DNA of 16,708 nt from Bacteroidetes bacterium UBA4009. GTDB lineage: Bacteria > Bacteroidota > Bacteroidia > NS11-12g > UBA9320. Each line of letters starts with the position of its first letter. The stretch's first letter is position 1. A program made the translations under genes and the position numbers. Below are positions 8,235-15,526 of the stretch, piece after piece. Location of the stretch: the NCBI GenBank assembly GCA_002384205.1, contig DGBH01000175.1, positions 1 through 16,708 of the forward strand. The letters are read 5' to 3'. The notes under the pieces are model-generated. The model saw nothing but the letters and a program-made list of their open reading frames with translations, searched no databases and was not told the origin of the DNA.

Positions 8235-8265
8235 AAAGTATCCATTAAATAATACTCGATACTTT
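8235..8265. repeat. 8-bp inverted repeat after the acyltransferase gene, possible terminator
   Basis: AAAGTATC (8235-8242) pairs with GATACTTT (8258-8265) around a 15-base loop. T-rich sequence follows to 8284. It could be a weak terminator for the deacetylase/acyltransferase unit or an operator for the next gene. The stem is AT-rich, so stability would be low. Confidence 0.35.
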
Positions 8266-8277
8266 CCTAACTAATTC

Positions 8278-8285
8278 TATTTTTG
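8278..8285 (+). promoter_or_regulatory. Candidate Bacteroidota -7 box for the yfhO-holB unit
   Basis: TATTTTTG matches TAnnTTTG, 23 bases before the ATG at 8309, giving a short leader of about 15-20 bases. The expected -33 TTTG is not seen. Confidence 0.4.
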
Positions 8286-8308
8286 AACCTAATCAATCAC
8301 AACATCAG

Positions 8309-10816
8309 ATGCAAGATTTCGTAAAGAAGTACAAGTCGTATTTTATTATTTTAGGATTAATAGTTTTAGTTACAGGAGCTTTTGTTCCTCGTAATTTGGA
8401 TATCAAGCCGCTTAGTAAAGTGTTTAAAGGCTATTTTCAAGGAAAAGTACCGGTACAACATGATATCGTAGAATATCAGGGAGCGTCTCGCGAAGTTGCT
8501 GATTATATAGAATCAGAAGATCGAACGATCCTATGGACAAATGCCCTTTTTTGTGGTATGCCCGCACAGGTAATAAGTAATCCTACTAAGCCAATACTGA
8601 TTAGGCACTTATTATTCCCAACTACACCTGGAGTGTGGTCCAAAATATTCTTATACGTTTTCTGTGCCTTTATTATGCTACTTTCATTTAAGGTAAGACC
8701 TTGGCTCGCGCTTGTAGGGGCAATAGGTATTGGCTTCGCAACTGAAAACTTCACTATAATCGCCGTAGGGCATAACACTAAGTCTATTGCTACGGCCTAC
8801 CTGCCACTGATTATCGCTGGTGTGCAATATCTTTTTAGAAAAAAACATCTACTTGGCCTTACCATTTTATCTGTAGGCTTGGGATTACAAGTATATATTA
8901 ACCATGTTCAGATTACCTACTACGCTGGCTTTATGGTGGTTTTGTTCTTCGTTTTTCAATTGGTGAATAGCATCAAAAAAAATGCGATTAAAGACTTTAT
9001 CGTGGCATCTAGTTTAGCTCTTTTAGGTGTTGTGTTGGCTCTAGGAGCTAACAGTTTGAATATCTTGATGCTTAATGAATATGCTAAAGAGTCTATTCGT
9101 GGGGCTTCTGCCCTTACCATATCTAAAGATAATGTTGCGGTAAGTGAAGATGGACAGAGCGGTTTAACGGAAGATTATGTTTTCTCATATAGCAATGGTT
9201 GGTCAGATATCATAGCAACATTTATCCCTAATTATAGTGGTGGAGATTCAGATAAACTGGGTTTGTACTATGGGGAGATAGGCTCTACCTCTGGTCCTAA
9301 GTATATGGGTGCAACTATTTTTGTGTTGATGATATTGGGTCTTGTTTTGGTAAAAGGGCCCAAGAAATGGTGGCTTGTAACTGTAATGTTGCTAACCATC
9401 GTGCTATCCTTGGGTAGCAATCATTTTGCATGGTTTAATAGATTAATGTTTGATTACTTTCCGTTGTACAACAAGTTTAGAGCGCCAAGTATGATGATGG
9501 TGTTGGTACAGGTAAGTGCTGGGCTATTGGGTATTTTGGGAGTAGAACAGCTGTTGAACAATATCAAAAACAAAGAACTTAACCTTAAACATCTAACGTA
9601 TGCAGCAGGAGCCGCTGTGGGCTTAGTATTTATTCTAACCTATTCGGGTACACTCTTAAATGATTTTGAAAGTACCCCAAAATACGACGAAAAAACAGGC
9701 CAAATAGCTTACGACAGCGATACCCGTTATGCACAGTATATCTTGAACCAACAAGGAAGACAACCCGATGCACAAGCGGTAGCTAGTGTCAAAGAACAAC
9801 TGGTAGATAATCGTATTCAAGAGATGAAAAAAGACGGGAATAAAAGCTTGTTTTTTATCATAGCGGTGCTACTTGTACTATGGTTAGTTTATAAGCAAAA
9901 GATGCAGACTCAATATGCGTTGCTTTGTCTTGGGTTATTAGTAACCTTAGACTTATGGACGGTGGGAAAACGCTATTTAGATGATAATAAGTTTGAGAAG
10001 CCAAAAGCGAGAGAGGCAACCTATCTTCCATATCAAGCAGATTTAGCTATACAACAAGATAAGAGCTATTACAGAGTACTAGATCTTACCGAAAACACCT
10101 TAAGTAGTAATCGATGTGCATTTTTTCATAATTCAATAGGAGGATATAGTGCTGCTAAAATCAGAAGATTTCAAGATGTATGGGATTGGTACTTAATCGA
10201 GCAATTAGGGCAAGGTAAGGTACAGAATAATGCTATTTTGGACATGCTTAATATGAAGTATTTTATCTATCCAAATCAAGCGGAGCAAAATGGACAACCT
10301 ATGTCTGGAATAAGTAGTTCCGCACTCGGGAATGCATGGATTTTGAGAGATATAAAAGTGGTCGCCAATGCAGACAGTGCTATAATCGCCTTAGGAACTT
10401 TAGACACGAAAACTTCAGGTGTAGTGGAAAAAGATCAAGCAGATTTAATTAGTACGTCTATAGCTGTAGATTCTAATGCGAGTGTAGTATTAACGAGTTA
10501 CCACCCTGAGAAATTAGAATACACGTATAATTCTGCTACAGAGTCGAATGTTGCGTTCTCAGAAATTTATTATGCCCAAGGATGGCATGCTTATCTCGAT
10601 AATCAAGAAGTAGATTACTTTAGGTTAAATTATATTATTAGAGGATTAAAAGTGCCAGCAGGTAAACATACGATAACCTTCAAATACGAGCCTGCTACGT
10701 ATGCATTGGGCACTATGCTTTCTGCTACATTTGGCTCTTTGATTTATGTTTTACTAGCTATTACTATTTTCTTCGGTATCAAAAACGAATTTTTTAATCA
10801 AAAGAAAGAGGTTTAG
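8309..10816 (+). CDS. YfhO-family multi-pass membrane protein (GT-C-like)
   Basis: This 835-residue membrane protein has many hydrophobic segments from residue 11 to about 460, a lone pair near 510-550, a soluble stretch of about 200 residues and a final membrane segment (799-824). Family features include an acidic turn after the first helix (QHDIVEYQG, around 50-58), FCGMPAQ (81-87), GHNTK (154-158) and the soluble C-terminal block GWHAYLDNQE (758-767) ahead of PAGKHTITFKYEP. In Firmicutes, YfhO members take part in glycosylating lipoteichoic acid or other surface polymers with lipid-linked sugars as donors. In Bacteroidota the substrate is unknown to me. Its place after the glycan genes fits a role in envelope glycosylation. 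The stop TAG shares one base with the GTG of holB, so the two are translationally coupled. The start ATG at 8309 directly precedes the first membrane segment. Confidence 0.85.
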   Translation: MQDFVKKYKSYFIILGLIVLVTGAFVPRNLDIKPLSKVFKGYFQGKVPVQHDIVEYQGASREVADYIESEDRTILWTNALFCGMPAQVISNPTKPILIRHLLFPTTPGVWSKIFLYVFCAFIMLLSFKVRPWLALVGAIGIGFATENFTIIAVGHNTKSIATAYLPLIIAGVQYLFRKKHLLGLTILSVGLGLQVYINHVQITYYAGFMVVLFFVFQLVNSIKKNAIKDFIVASSLALLGVVLALGANSLNILMLNEYAKESIRGASALTISKDNVAVSEDGQSGLTEDYVFSYSNGWSDIIATFIPNYSGGDSDKLGLYYGEIGSTSGPKYMGATIFVLMILGLVLVKGPKKWWLVTVMLLTIVLSLGSNHFAWFNRLMFDYFPLYNKFRAPSMMMVLVQVSAGLLGILGVEQLLNNIKNKELNLKHLTYAAGAAVGLVFILTYSGTLLNDFESTPKYDEKTGQIAYDSDTRYAQYILNQQGRQPDAQAVASVKEQLVDNRIQEMKKDGNKSLFFIIAVLLVLWLVYKQKMQTQYALLCLGLLVTLDLWTVGKRYLDDNKFEKPKAREATYLPYQADLAIQQDKSYYRVLDLTENTLSSNRCAFFHNSIGGYSAAKIRRFQDVWDWYLIEQLGQGKVQNNAILDMLNMKYFIYPNQAEQNGQPMSGISSSALGNAWILRDIKVVANADSAIIALGTLDTKTSGVVEKDQADLISTSIAVDSNASVVLTSYHPEKLEYTYNSATESNVAFSEIYYAQGWHAYLDNQEVDYFRLNYIIRGLKVPAGKHTITFKYEPATYALGTMLSATFGSLIYVLLAITIFFGIKNEFFNQKKEV

Positions 10817-11937
10817 TGAAGTTTGCAGATGTTCCAGGCTTAGCGCCCATAAAAGCTAAACTAATAGCTAATGTCCAAAATGAACGATTGGCACATGCTC
10901 AGTTATTTTTAGGCCCGGAAGGGAGTGGTAAATTACATTTGGCTCTAGCCCTTACGCAATATTTGTATTGCACCAGCAGAAGCAATACAGACTCTTGTGG
11001 AGAATGCAGCTCTTGCCGTAAGGTACGTACGCTTACTCATCCCGATATACACTTTACGTATCCTACAGTTGTAAAAACATCAGGCAAAGAACCCATTAGT
11101 ACGGATTATGTACAAGAATGGCGAAAAGAGTTATTAGCTAGTCCGTTTATGAATACATCGGATTGGATAGGAAAGATAGCAGATAGCGAAAATAAATCGC
11201 CTAATATTACCCGAAGAGAAACGCGAGAGATAGTGACCAAACTGGGTATGAAACCCTATGAGGGGGAAGCTAAAACGCTGATTATTTGGATGCCAGAGTA
11301 TCTTGCTGAGCAAAGTAATGCTCTTTTGAAAGTGATAGAAGAGCCTACGCAAAAGACGTATTTTATCTTGGTAGCTGAAAATTCAGATAGACTTTTAGCC
11401 ACCATTACCAGTAGAACACAATTGGTTAAAATTCCTAAATATACAGAAACAGAAGCACAACTCTTTTTACAAGAAAAATATAACTTAGACAGTAAAAAAG
11501 CGGAACAATTGGCCTACCTATCTGAAGGAAATCTGCGAAAAGCTATCGATCTGGTTGAGAGTGTAGAAGATAATTATTCTGAAATATTTAGAGATTGGAT
11601 GCTCGCCTGCTATTCCAATAATTTGAAAAAAGTTATGGAGATTACAGAGGAATTGCACAAGTTAGGCAGAGTTCAATTACAGTTATTCTTAACCAATGGC
11701 TTGGCTATAATGCGAGAGAGTTTGCTTTATAAAACGATTACAGGCTACGTAATAAAAGCAGAAACGGATCAACAAGATTTTATCAAAAAGTTCTCGAGTA
11801 CGTTGAATGCCGCATACATAGAAACGAGCTATGAGCAGATCAATGAAGTGATTTATCACATTCAACGAAATGCAAATGCCAAGGTTGCATTATTTAATTT
11901 GTCGCTAAACTTACGCTATAATTTTATACGCAAATAG
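10816..11937 (+). CDS. holB: DNA polymerase III subunit delta-prime (clamp loader)
   Basis: This 373-residue AAA+ protein of the clamp-loader complex helps load the sliding clamp at replication forks. The P-loop is GPEGSGKL (33-40); the final Leu in place of Ser/Thr suggests poor ATP binding, as known for delta-prime. A four-Cys zinc module follows (Cys52, 61, 64, 67) with HPDIHFTYP after it. The expected Walker B is degenerate (LIIWMPEYL), LLKVIEEP (170-177) is the classic clamp-loader block, and SRTQ (199-202) replaces the SRC sensor motif. The C-terminal half is helical, as expected for the oligomerisation domain. The GTG at 10816 overlaps the yfhO stop by one base; the conserved first residues (FADVPGLA) leave no other reasonable start. 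Downstream ricT follows the gene order common in Bacteroidota, but here with its own candidate promoter. Confidence 0.93.
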   Translation: MKFADVPGLAPIKAKLIANVQNERLAHAQLFLGPEGSGKLHLALALTQYLYCTSRSNTDSCGECSSCRKVRTLTHPDIHFTYPTVVKTSGKEPISTDYVQEWRKELLASPFMNTSDWIGKIADSENKSPNITRRETREIVTKLGMKPYEGEAKTLIIWMPEYLAEQSNALLKVIEEPTQKTYFILVAENSDRLLATITSRTQLVKIPKYTETEAQLFLQEKYNLDSKKAEQLAYLSEGNLRKAIDLVESVEDNYSEIFRDWMLACYSNNLKKVMEITEELHKLGRVQLQLFLTNGLAIMRESLLYKTITGYVIKAETDQQDFIKKFSSTLNAAYIETSYEQINEVIYHIQRNANAKVALFNLSLNLRYNFIRK

Positions 11938-12012
11938 GGTGGTTAGAGGCCATGTGCACACCTTCAAGTACTAGGTTATGTATTTTTAGCTAAAGTGTTT
12001 ACTTTTTTGAGA

Positions 12013-12020
12013 TATATTTG
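12013..12020 (+). promoter_or_regulatory. Candidate Bacteroidota -7 box for ricT
   Basis: TATATTTG is an exact TAnnTTTG match in the 172-base gap between holB and ricT. Transcription would begin near 12025-12028, just ahead of the 12032-12050 hairpin. No -33 TTTG is seen at 19-21 bases upstream. I see no clear holB terminator. Confidence 0.45.
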
Positions 12021-12031
12021 ACCATCATAAA

Positions 12032-12050
12032 ATAAGAGTTCGACTCTTAT
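12032..12050 (+). promoter_or_regulatory. Perfect 8-bp hairpin at the 5' end of the ricT leader
   Basis: ATAAGAGT (12032-12039) and ACTCTTAT (12043-12050) form a perfect stem around TCG. With a start near 12025-12028 it would lie at the extreme 5' end of the mRNA, where such stems slow decay. As DNA it could equally be an operator covering the start region. No T-run follows, so it is not a standard terminator. Confidence 0.45.
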
Positions 12051-12109
12051 AGAGAGCCACTAATTGGCGCTTAAAAAAACGATAATTAAAATAAAAACGA
12101 AATATAAAG

Positions 12110-13465
12110 ATGGGATGCGGAAGTTGCGGAAATAATAATGGTAGTCATAGCGCTGGTTGTGGCAATAATGGCAGTTGCAGTACAGGCAGTTGCAACAAAT
12201 TAAATGTGTATAATTGGTTAACTGACATGGTCTTACCGGAAGACTATCAGCCTTTTAACATAGTAGAAGTGCGTTTTAAAGGGAGCCAAAAAAAGTTCTT
12301 TAAAAACGTTAAAAATCTTGATTTATATACGGGAGATAAAGTCATAGTAGATTCGGATATAGGCTATGACGTAGGAGAAGTTTCATTAAGTGGCGAACTG
12401 GTAAAGCTTCAACTCAAAAAGTATGGAGTTGATGAAAATAATGCTGAGATGAGAACCATTCGCAGTGTGGCTAATGAGTTTGAAACAAAAAAATACCAGG
12501 AATTTAAGGGTATTGAGCAAAAAACATTAGAACAAGCCCGAACTATAGCGCTGCAACTTCGTTTGCAAATGAAAATTAGCGATATTGAGTTTCAGGGAGA
12601 TGGCAAACGCGTTACCTTCTATTATACTTCTGAAGGAAGAGTTGATTTTAGAGAACTAATACGTCGCTATGCTGCAGAGTTTAAAGCGAGAATACAAATG
12701 ATGCAAGTAAGCTACCGCGAGGAAGCTTCCAGATTAGGCGGTATAGGCAGTTGCGGCCGAGAATTATGCTGCAGTACTTGGCTTACAGATTATAAAGTAG
12801 TTAGCATGAGTGCGCCTAAGGTTCAGAACCTATCTATAAATATGCTTAAACTCAGTGGACAGTGTGGTAGATTAAAATGCTGCCTTAACTATGAACTGGA
12901 ACTGTATAGTGAAAAACTAAAAGAATTTCCATCAGAAAAGGTGAAGCTAAAAACGGAATCAGGATTAGCCACGCTCCGGAAAATAGATATCTTGAAAGGA
13001 ACGGCATGGTACTGTTATGAAAATAGTTTTGATTGGATCCCAGTAGATATAGATAGAGTAAATGAAATCATTACTCAAAATAATCAAGGGAAAACACCAC
13101 CTACTTTAAGCGATACTGCAAAAGGCGCAGAAGTGGCATTTAAAACCCTAGAATATAAAGATGACTTGCTTGGAGATACAGATCTTACCCGTATGGATGC
13201 CAAGAATAAAGGCAATAGGGATAGAGGTCCTCAAAATCGAAATAGCAATCACAATAAAGGTAATTTTAAAGGTGGGAATAATAGAAACGCACCTAAAAAC
13301 AGAGCGGATCAGCCCAAAGTAGAAGGAGATAAAAACCCGGCACAACAACCTCGCAACGAAAATCGACCTAAAGTGGATGGGACAACTAGACCTAATCCTA
13401 ACAAAAAACCAAATCCGAACAGACTCAATAAGGGCAATGCCCCTTTACCGCCTAAAAACGATTAA
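12110..13465 (+). CDS. ricT: RicT-like PSP1-domain protein
   Basis: This 451-residue protein has three zones. The N-terminus (1-29) is Cys/Gly/Asn-rich with Cys3, 6, 17, 23 and 28. The PSP1 core (about 45-330) carries GSCGRELCC (213-221) and QCGRLKCC (251-258), two C-x4-CC clusters that I take as likely iron-sulphur ligands by analogy with the B. subtilis RicAFT complex. The tail (about 345-451) is rich in Asn, Lys, Arg and Pro with little hydrophobic content, so probably disordered and possibly RNA-binding. In B. subtilis RicT takes part with RNase Y in mRNA maturation; the role in Bacteroidota is not settled. The start ATG at 12110 begins MGCGSCG, the usual start of Bacteroidota members. 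It lies eight bases upstream of the methyltransferase gene and shares a transcript with it. In relatives gldH often follows; here it does not. Confidence 0.88.
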   Translation: MGCGSCGNNNGSHSAGCGNNGSCSTGSCNKLNVYNWLTDMVLPEDYQPFNIVEVRFKGSQKKFFKNVKNLDLYTGDKVIVDSDIGYDVGEVSLSGELVKLQLKKYGVDENNAEMRTIRSVANEFETKKYQEFKGIEQKTLEQARTIALQLRLQMKISDIEFQGDGKRVTFYYTSEGRVDFRELIRRYAAEFKARIQMMQVSYREEASRLGGIGSCGRELCCSTWLTDYKVVSMSAPKVQNLSINMLKLSGQCGRLKCCLNYELELYSEKLKEFPSEKVKLKTESGLATLRKIDILKGTAWYCYENSFDWIPVDIDRVNEIITQNNQGKTPPTLSDTAKGAEVAFKTLEYKDDLLGDTDLTRMDAKNKGNRDRGPQNRNSNHNKGNFKGGNNRNAPKNRADQPKVEGDKNPAQQPRNENRPKVDGTTRPNPNKKPNPNRLNKGNAPLPPKND

Positions 13466-13473
13466 TTACTAAT

Positions 13474-14259
13474 ATGCAAGAGCGTCATAGTGATAGTTTG
13501 CGGTATTTCAACGAGCAAGCACTAACCACCCAAAAATATGTAATTCCGTATTTAGAGTCACTTAAAAAAATAGATAGTTCGCTTAGCGTCTTAGAAATAG
13601 GCTGTGGCGAAGCTGGAAATTTAAAGCCTTTCTTGGATCTGGGATGTACGTGTGTGGGGATAGATATTTCGGTGTCACGTATAGCAAATGGGAAATTGTA
13701 TTTTGCTGAACACTCCAATGTTACGAACCTTACCCTCATAGCAGAAGATATATACGATACAGTAAATCCAGATCAATTTGATATTATAATCACCAGAGAT
13801 GTTATAGAACATATCCCTAATCAGGAGCTTTTTATGAAACGGTGTCGCGATTTTATGAAACCAGACGGTCTTTACTTTATTGGTTTCCCGCCATGGTATA
13901 ATCCTTTTGGTGGGCATCAGCAGTTATTAAAACATAAGCTGTTTTCTAAACTACCGTATTTTCACATTATTCCTAGACCCCTGTATAAAGGGTTATTAAA
14001 AAGTATTGGGGAGTCAGATGCACAGATTGAAGGAATGTTGGAGATATATGATACTCGGATTACCATCGATCGACTCAATCGCATTTTAAAATCGAATAAG
14101 TATAGTATTTTGAAAAAGACGGATTGGTTTATCAATCCCAATTATGAAACCAAGTTTGGGCTAAAACCACGAAAGCAATTAGGGCTAATCAGTGCGGTGC
14201 CTTTTTTCCGAAACTTTCTTACTACAGCCAGTTATTATGTAGTTAGAGCCCAAAAATAA
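13474..14259 (+). CDS. Class I SAM-dependent methyltransferase
   Basis: This 261-residue protein has the Rossmann methyltransferase core. Motif I is LEIGCGEAG (40-48), the acidic residue binding the SAM ribose is Asp64 in VGIDIS, and motif IV/post-I is IITRDVIEHI (105-114), with the 'DVIEH' seen in UbiG/Methyltransf_11 types. GLYFIGFPPWYNPFGG (132-147) forms the next strand and loop, where substrate contacts are expected. The C-terminal third (about 150-261) is less conserved and may set specificity. The target could be a small molecule or a glycan/lipid; nothing in the sequence decides it. Its start lies eight bases behind the ricT stop, so it is very likely co-transcribed and perhaps translationally linked. 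It converges on the hydrolase gene ten bases away. I did not recognise a specific orthologue. Confidence 0.85.
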   Translation: MQERHSDSLRYFNEQALTTQKYVIPYLESLKKIDSSLSVLEIGCGEAGNLKPFLDLGCTCVGIDISVSRIANGKLYFAEHSNVTNLTLIAEDIYDTVNPDQFDIIITRDVIEHIPNQELFMKRCRDFMKPDGLYFIGFPPWYNPFGGHQQLLKHKLFSKLPYFHIIPRPLYKGLLKSIGESDAQIEGMLEIYDTRITIDRLNRILKSNKYSILKKTDWFINPNYETKFGLKPRKQLGLISAVPFFRNFLTTASYYVVRAQK

Positions 14260-14264
14260 ACAAC

Positions 14265-14282
14265 GGGGATTATATCCTTTTT
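14265..14282 (+). terminator. Weak terminator-like hairpin after the methyltransferase
   Basis: GGAT (14267-14270), loop TAT, ATCC (14274-14277), with two possible G-U pairs at the base (14265-14266 with 14278-14279), and then a run of T to 14282. The stem is short and overlaps the stop codon of the converging hydrolase gene. It may end transcripts of the ricT unit but is weak. Confidence 0.35.
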
Positions 14283-14926
14283 AGCACTTCTTCTATGCAT
14301 ACTTCGTGTACACCATCAAAATTAACCAGTTCCATATTGAGCTGGCTACTGGAGACACTGTCATGAAATTCTTGTACAGAGGCTTCTGTTCTGTAAGGGT
14401 CATTTACTCCCGAAAAATAAGACATTTGAATAGGGTCAAAGATGTCTTTTTTGATGTTTAAGTCTACATCAGGCGGTACTAATCCGCTGCAAATCAAAAA
14501 TTTACTTGGCTTTATGTTGCTTTCTGCCAACCATCTAAACGCAGTAGCTACGCCTTGACTAAAACCCAAAATTACGATTTCGTCCCAGTTTTTTTCGGAG
14601 GATAGTTCGCTATGAACAGCGTTTAAATAAATCAAATAGTTTTGGATATCATCCTCTCTATTTTCTTTGGTCATCCAACTGGCTCCCACTCGTCCGCTGG
14701 CGCCTTCTAGGTAAAATTTGTGTAAGCCTTGAGGAGCAATAATGGTGTAGCCCAGTTCTTCGGCAGATTGAAATTTACGGATAAAAAACTTGGCCATTTG
14801 GCCATACCCATGCAAAACATACAACAATTTATTCCCATTGCCTAATCGATGGTATGTCCCCTTTTGAATATATGAAATAGCTTGTTCCAAATCGTGCAGC
14901 GAATGTAGGATAGCAATTGAAAACAA
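14270..14926 (-). CDS. Alpha/beta-hydrolase, phospholipase/carboxylesterase-like
   Basis: This protein of about 218 residues has the serine-hydrolase triad in normal order: Ser123 in GFSQG (121-125), Asp176 in GVNDPYR and His207 in DGVHEV. The oxyanion-hole region is LHGYGQ (38-43), ahead of a helix. Size and motifs match the small carboxylesterase/phospholipase (Abhydrolase_2-like) group. No signal peptide is visible, so it should act in the cytoplasm. The substrate is unknown. The start is uncertain: the longest frame opens with TTG at 14926, and a second TTG at 14890 would give MEQAISYIQKG, closer to the usual short N-terminus. No in-frame ATG exists before residue 44. It diverges from folA, with 85 bases between, and converges on the methyltransferase. 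Confidence 0.8.
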   Translation of the reverse strand: MFSIAILHSLHDLEQAISYIQKGTYHRLGNGNKLLYVLHGYGQMAKFFIRKFQSAEELGYTIIAPQGLHKFYLEGASGRVGASWMTKENREDDIQNYLIYLNAVHSELSSEKNWDEIVILGFSQGVATAFRWLAESNIKPSKFLICSGLVPPDVDLNIKKDIFDPIQMSYFSGVNDPYRTEASVQEFHDSVSSSQLNMELVNFDGVHEVCIEEVLKRI

Positions 14927-14998
14927 CGAGCGCTAAGATGATTATTCTTAATTTGGACGGCACATAAACTTAAATTCCAGCTTTTAGAATTAGCGAAC

Positions 14999-15006
14999 TA
15001 ACTTTG
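14999..15006 (+). promoter_or_regulatory. Candidate Bacteroidota -7 box for folA
   Basis: TAACTTTG matches TAnnTTTG exactly and ends only five bases before the GTG of folA. If real, transcription would start at or within a few bases of the start codon, giving a leaderless or almost leaderless mRNA. No -33 TTTG is visible at 19-21 bases upstream. Confidence 0.4.
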
Positions 15007-15011
15007 TACTC

Positions 15012-15512
15012 GTGAACAAAATCTCGCTTATAGTAGCTCGGGCAAAAGATAATGCAATAGGAAAAGACAATGACTTGCTTTGGAAAATAAAGGACGACTT
15101 ACGTCTTTTTAAGAGTACTACTGCGGGTCATGTAGTTATACATGGGCGAAAGAGTTTTGAGAGCATAGGCAAACCACTTCCTAACCGAAGCAATATTATA
15201 ATAACAAGGAGTAAGCAGTATGAGGCCGATGGAGCTTTTGTTACGCACTCGTTAACGGAGGCGCTAGAATTGGCCAATAACTTAGAGCAAAATGGTGAAA
15301 TATTCATTTTAGGAGGAGCAGAAATATATCGCCAGTCTTTAGATGTAGTAGATAGAATGTACCTAAGTGAGGTAGATGCTCAATTTCCGAATGCAGATGC
15401 TTTTTTTCCGGAGCCTAATTTAAACAACTGGAAGCAGACAAGTTGTGAAAGCTATGCGCAAAGCGAAGTGAACGAATTTGCTTTTGAGTTTTGTGTGTGG
15501 GAGAGGTTATAA
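15012..15512 (+). CDS. folA: Dihydrofolate reductase
   Basis: This 166-residue enzyme reduces dihydrofolate to tetrahydrofolate with NADPH, needed for thymidylate, purine and methionine synthesis. The family layout is complete: ISLIVARAKDNAIG (4-17), the active-site block LLWKIKDDLRLFK (22-34) whose Asp29 aligns with E. coli Asp27, the NADPH-site HGRKSFESIG (44-53), PLPNR (55-59) with the folate-contacting Arg59, and LGGAEIY (100-106). Length matches chromosomal FolA (about 160-170). The start is the GTG at 15012, fixed by homology from residue 3; no ATG lies upstream in frame before the promoter box. It is a single gene between a divergent hydrolase and a converging asnS, with its own -7 box. 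Nothing indicates a trimethoprim-resistant mobile allele. Confidence 0.95.
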   Translation: MNKISLIVARAKDNAIGKDNDLLWKIKDDLRLFKSTTAGHVVIHGRKSFESIGKPLPNRSNIIITRSKQYEADGAFVTHSLTEALELANNLEQNGEIFILGGAEIYRQSLDVVDRMYLSEVDAQFPNADAFFPEPNLNNWKQTSCESYAQSEVNEFAFEFCVWERL

Positions 15513-15526
15513 CCTAGACCAATTAG

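Noticed and set aside
12034..12060. AAGAGTTCGACTCTT looked like a tRNA T-arm (TTCGA loop).
   Set aside because: With a standard seven-base loop one stem pair fails, and no acceptor, D-arm or anticodon arm is found in the preceding 70 bases. It is better read as a plain hairpin.
15504..15515. 12-bp perfect palindrome AGGTTATAACCT over the folA stop codon.
   Set aside because: No loop, no T-run and mostly inside coding sequence; it may be chance in AT-rich DNA and no second copy was noticed.
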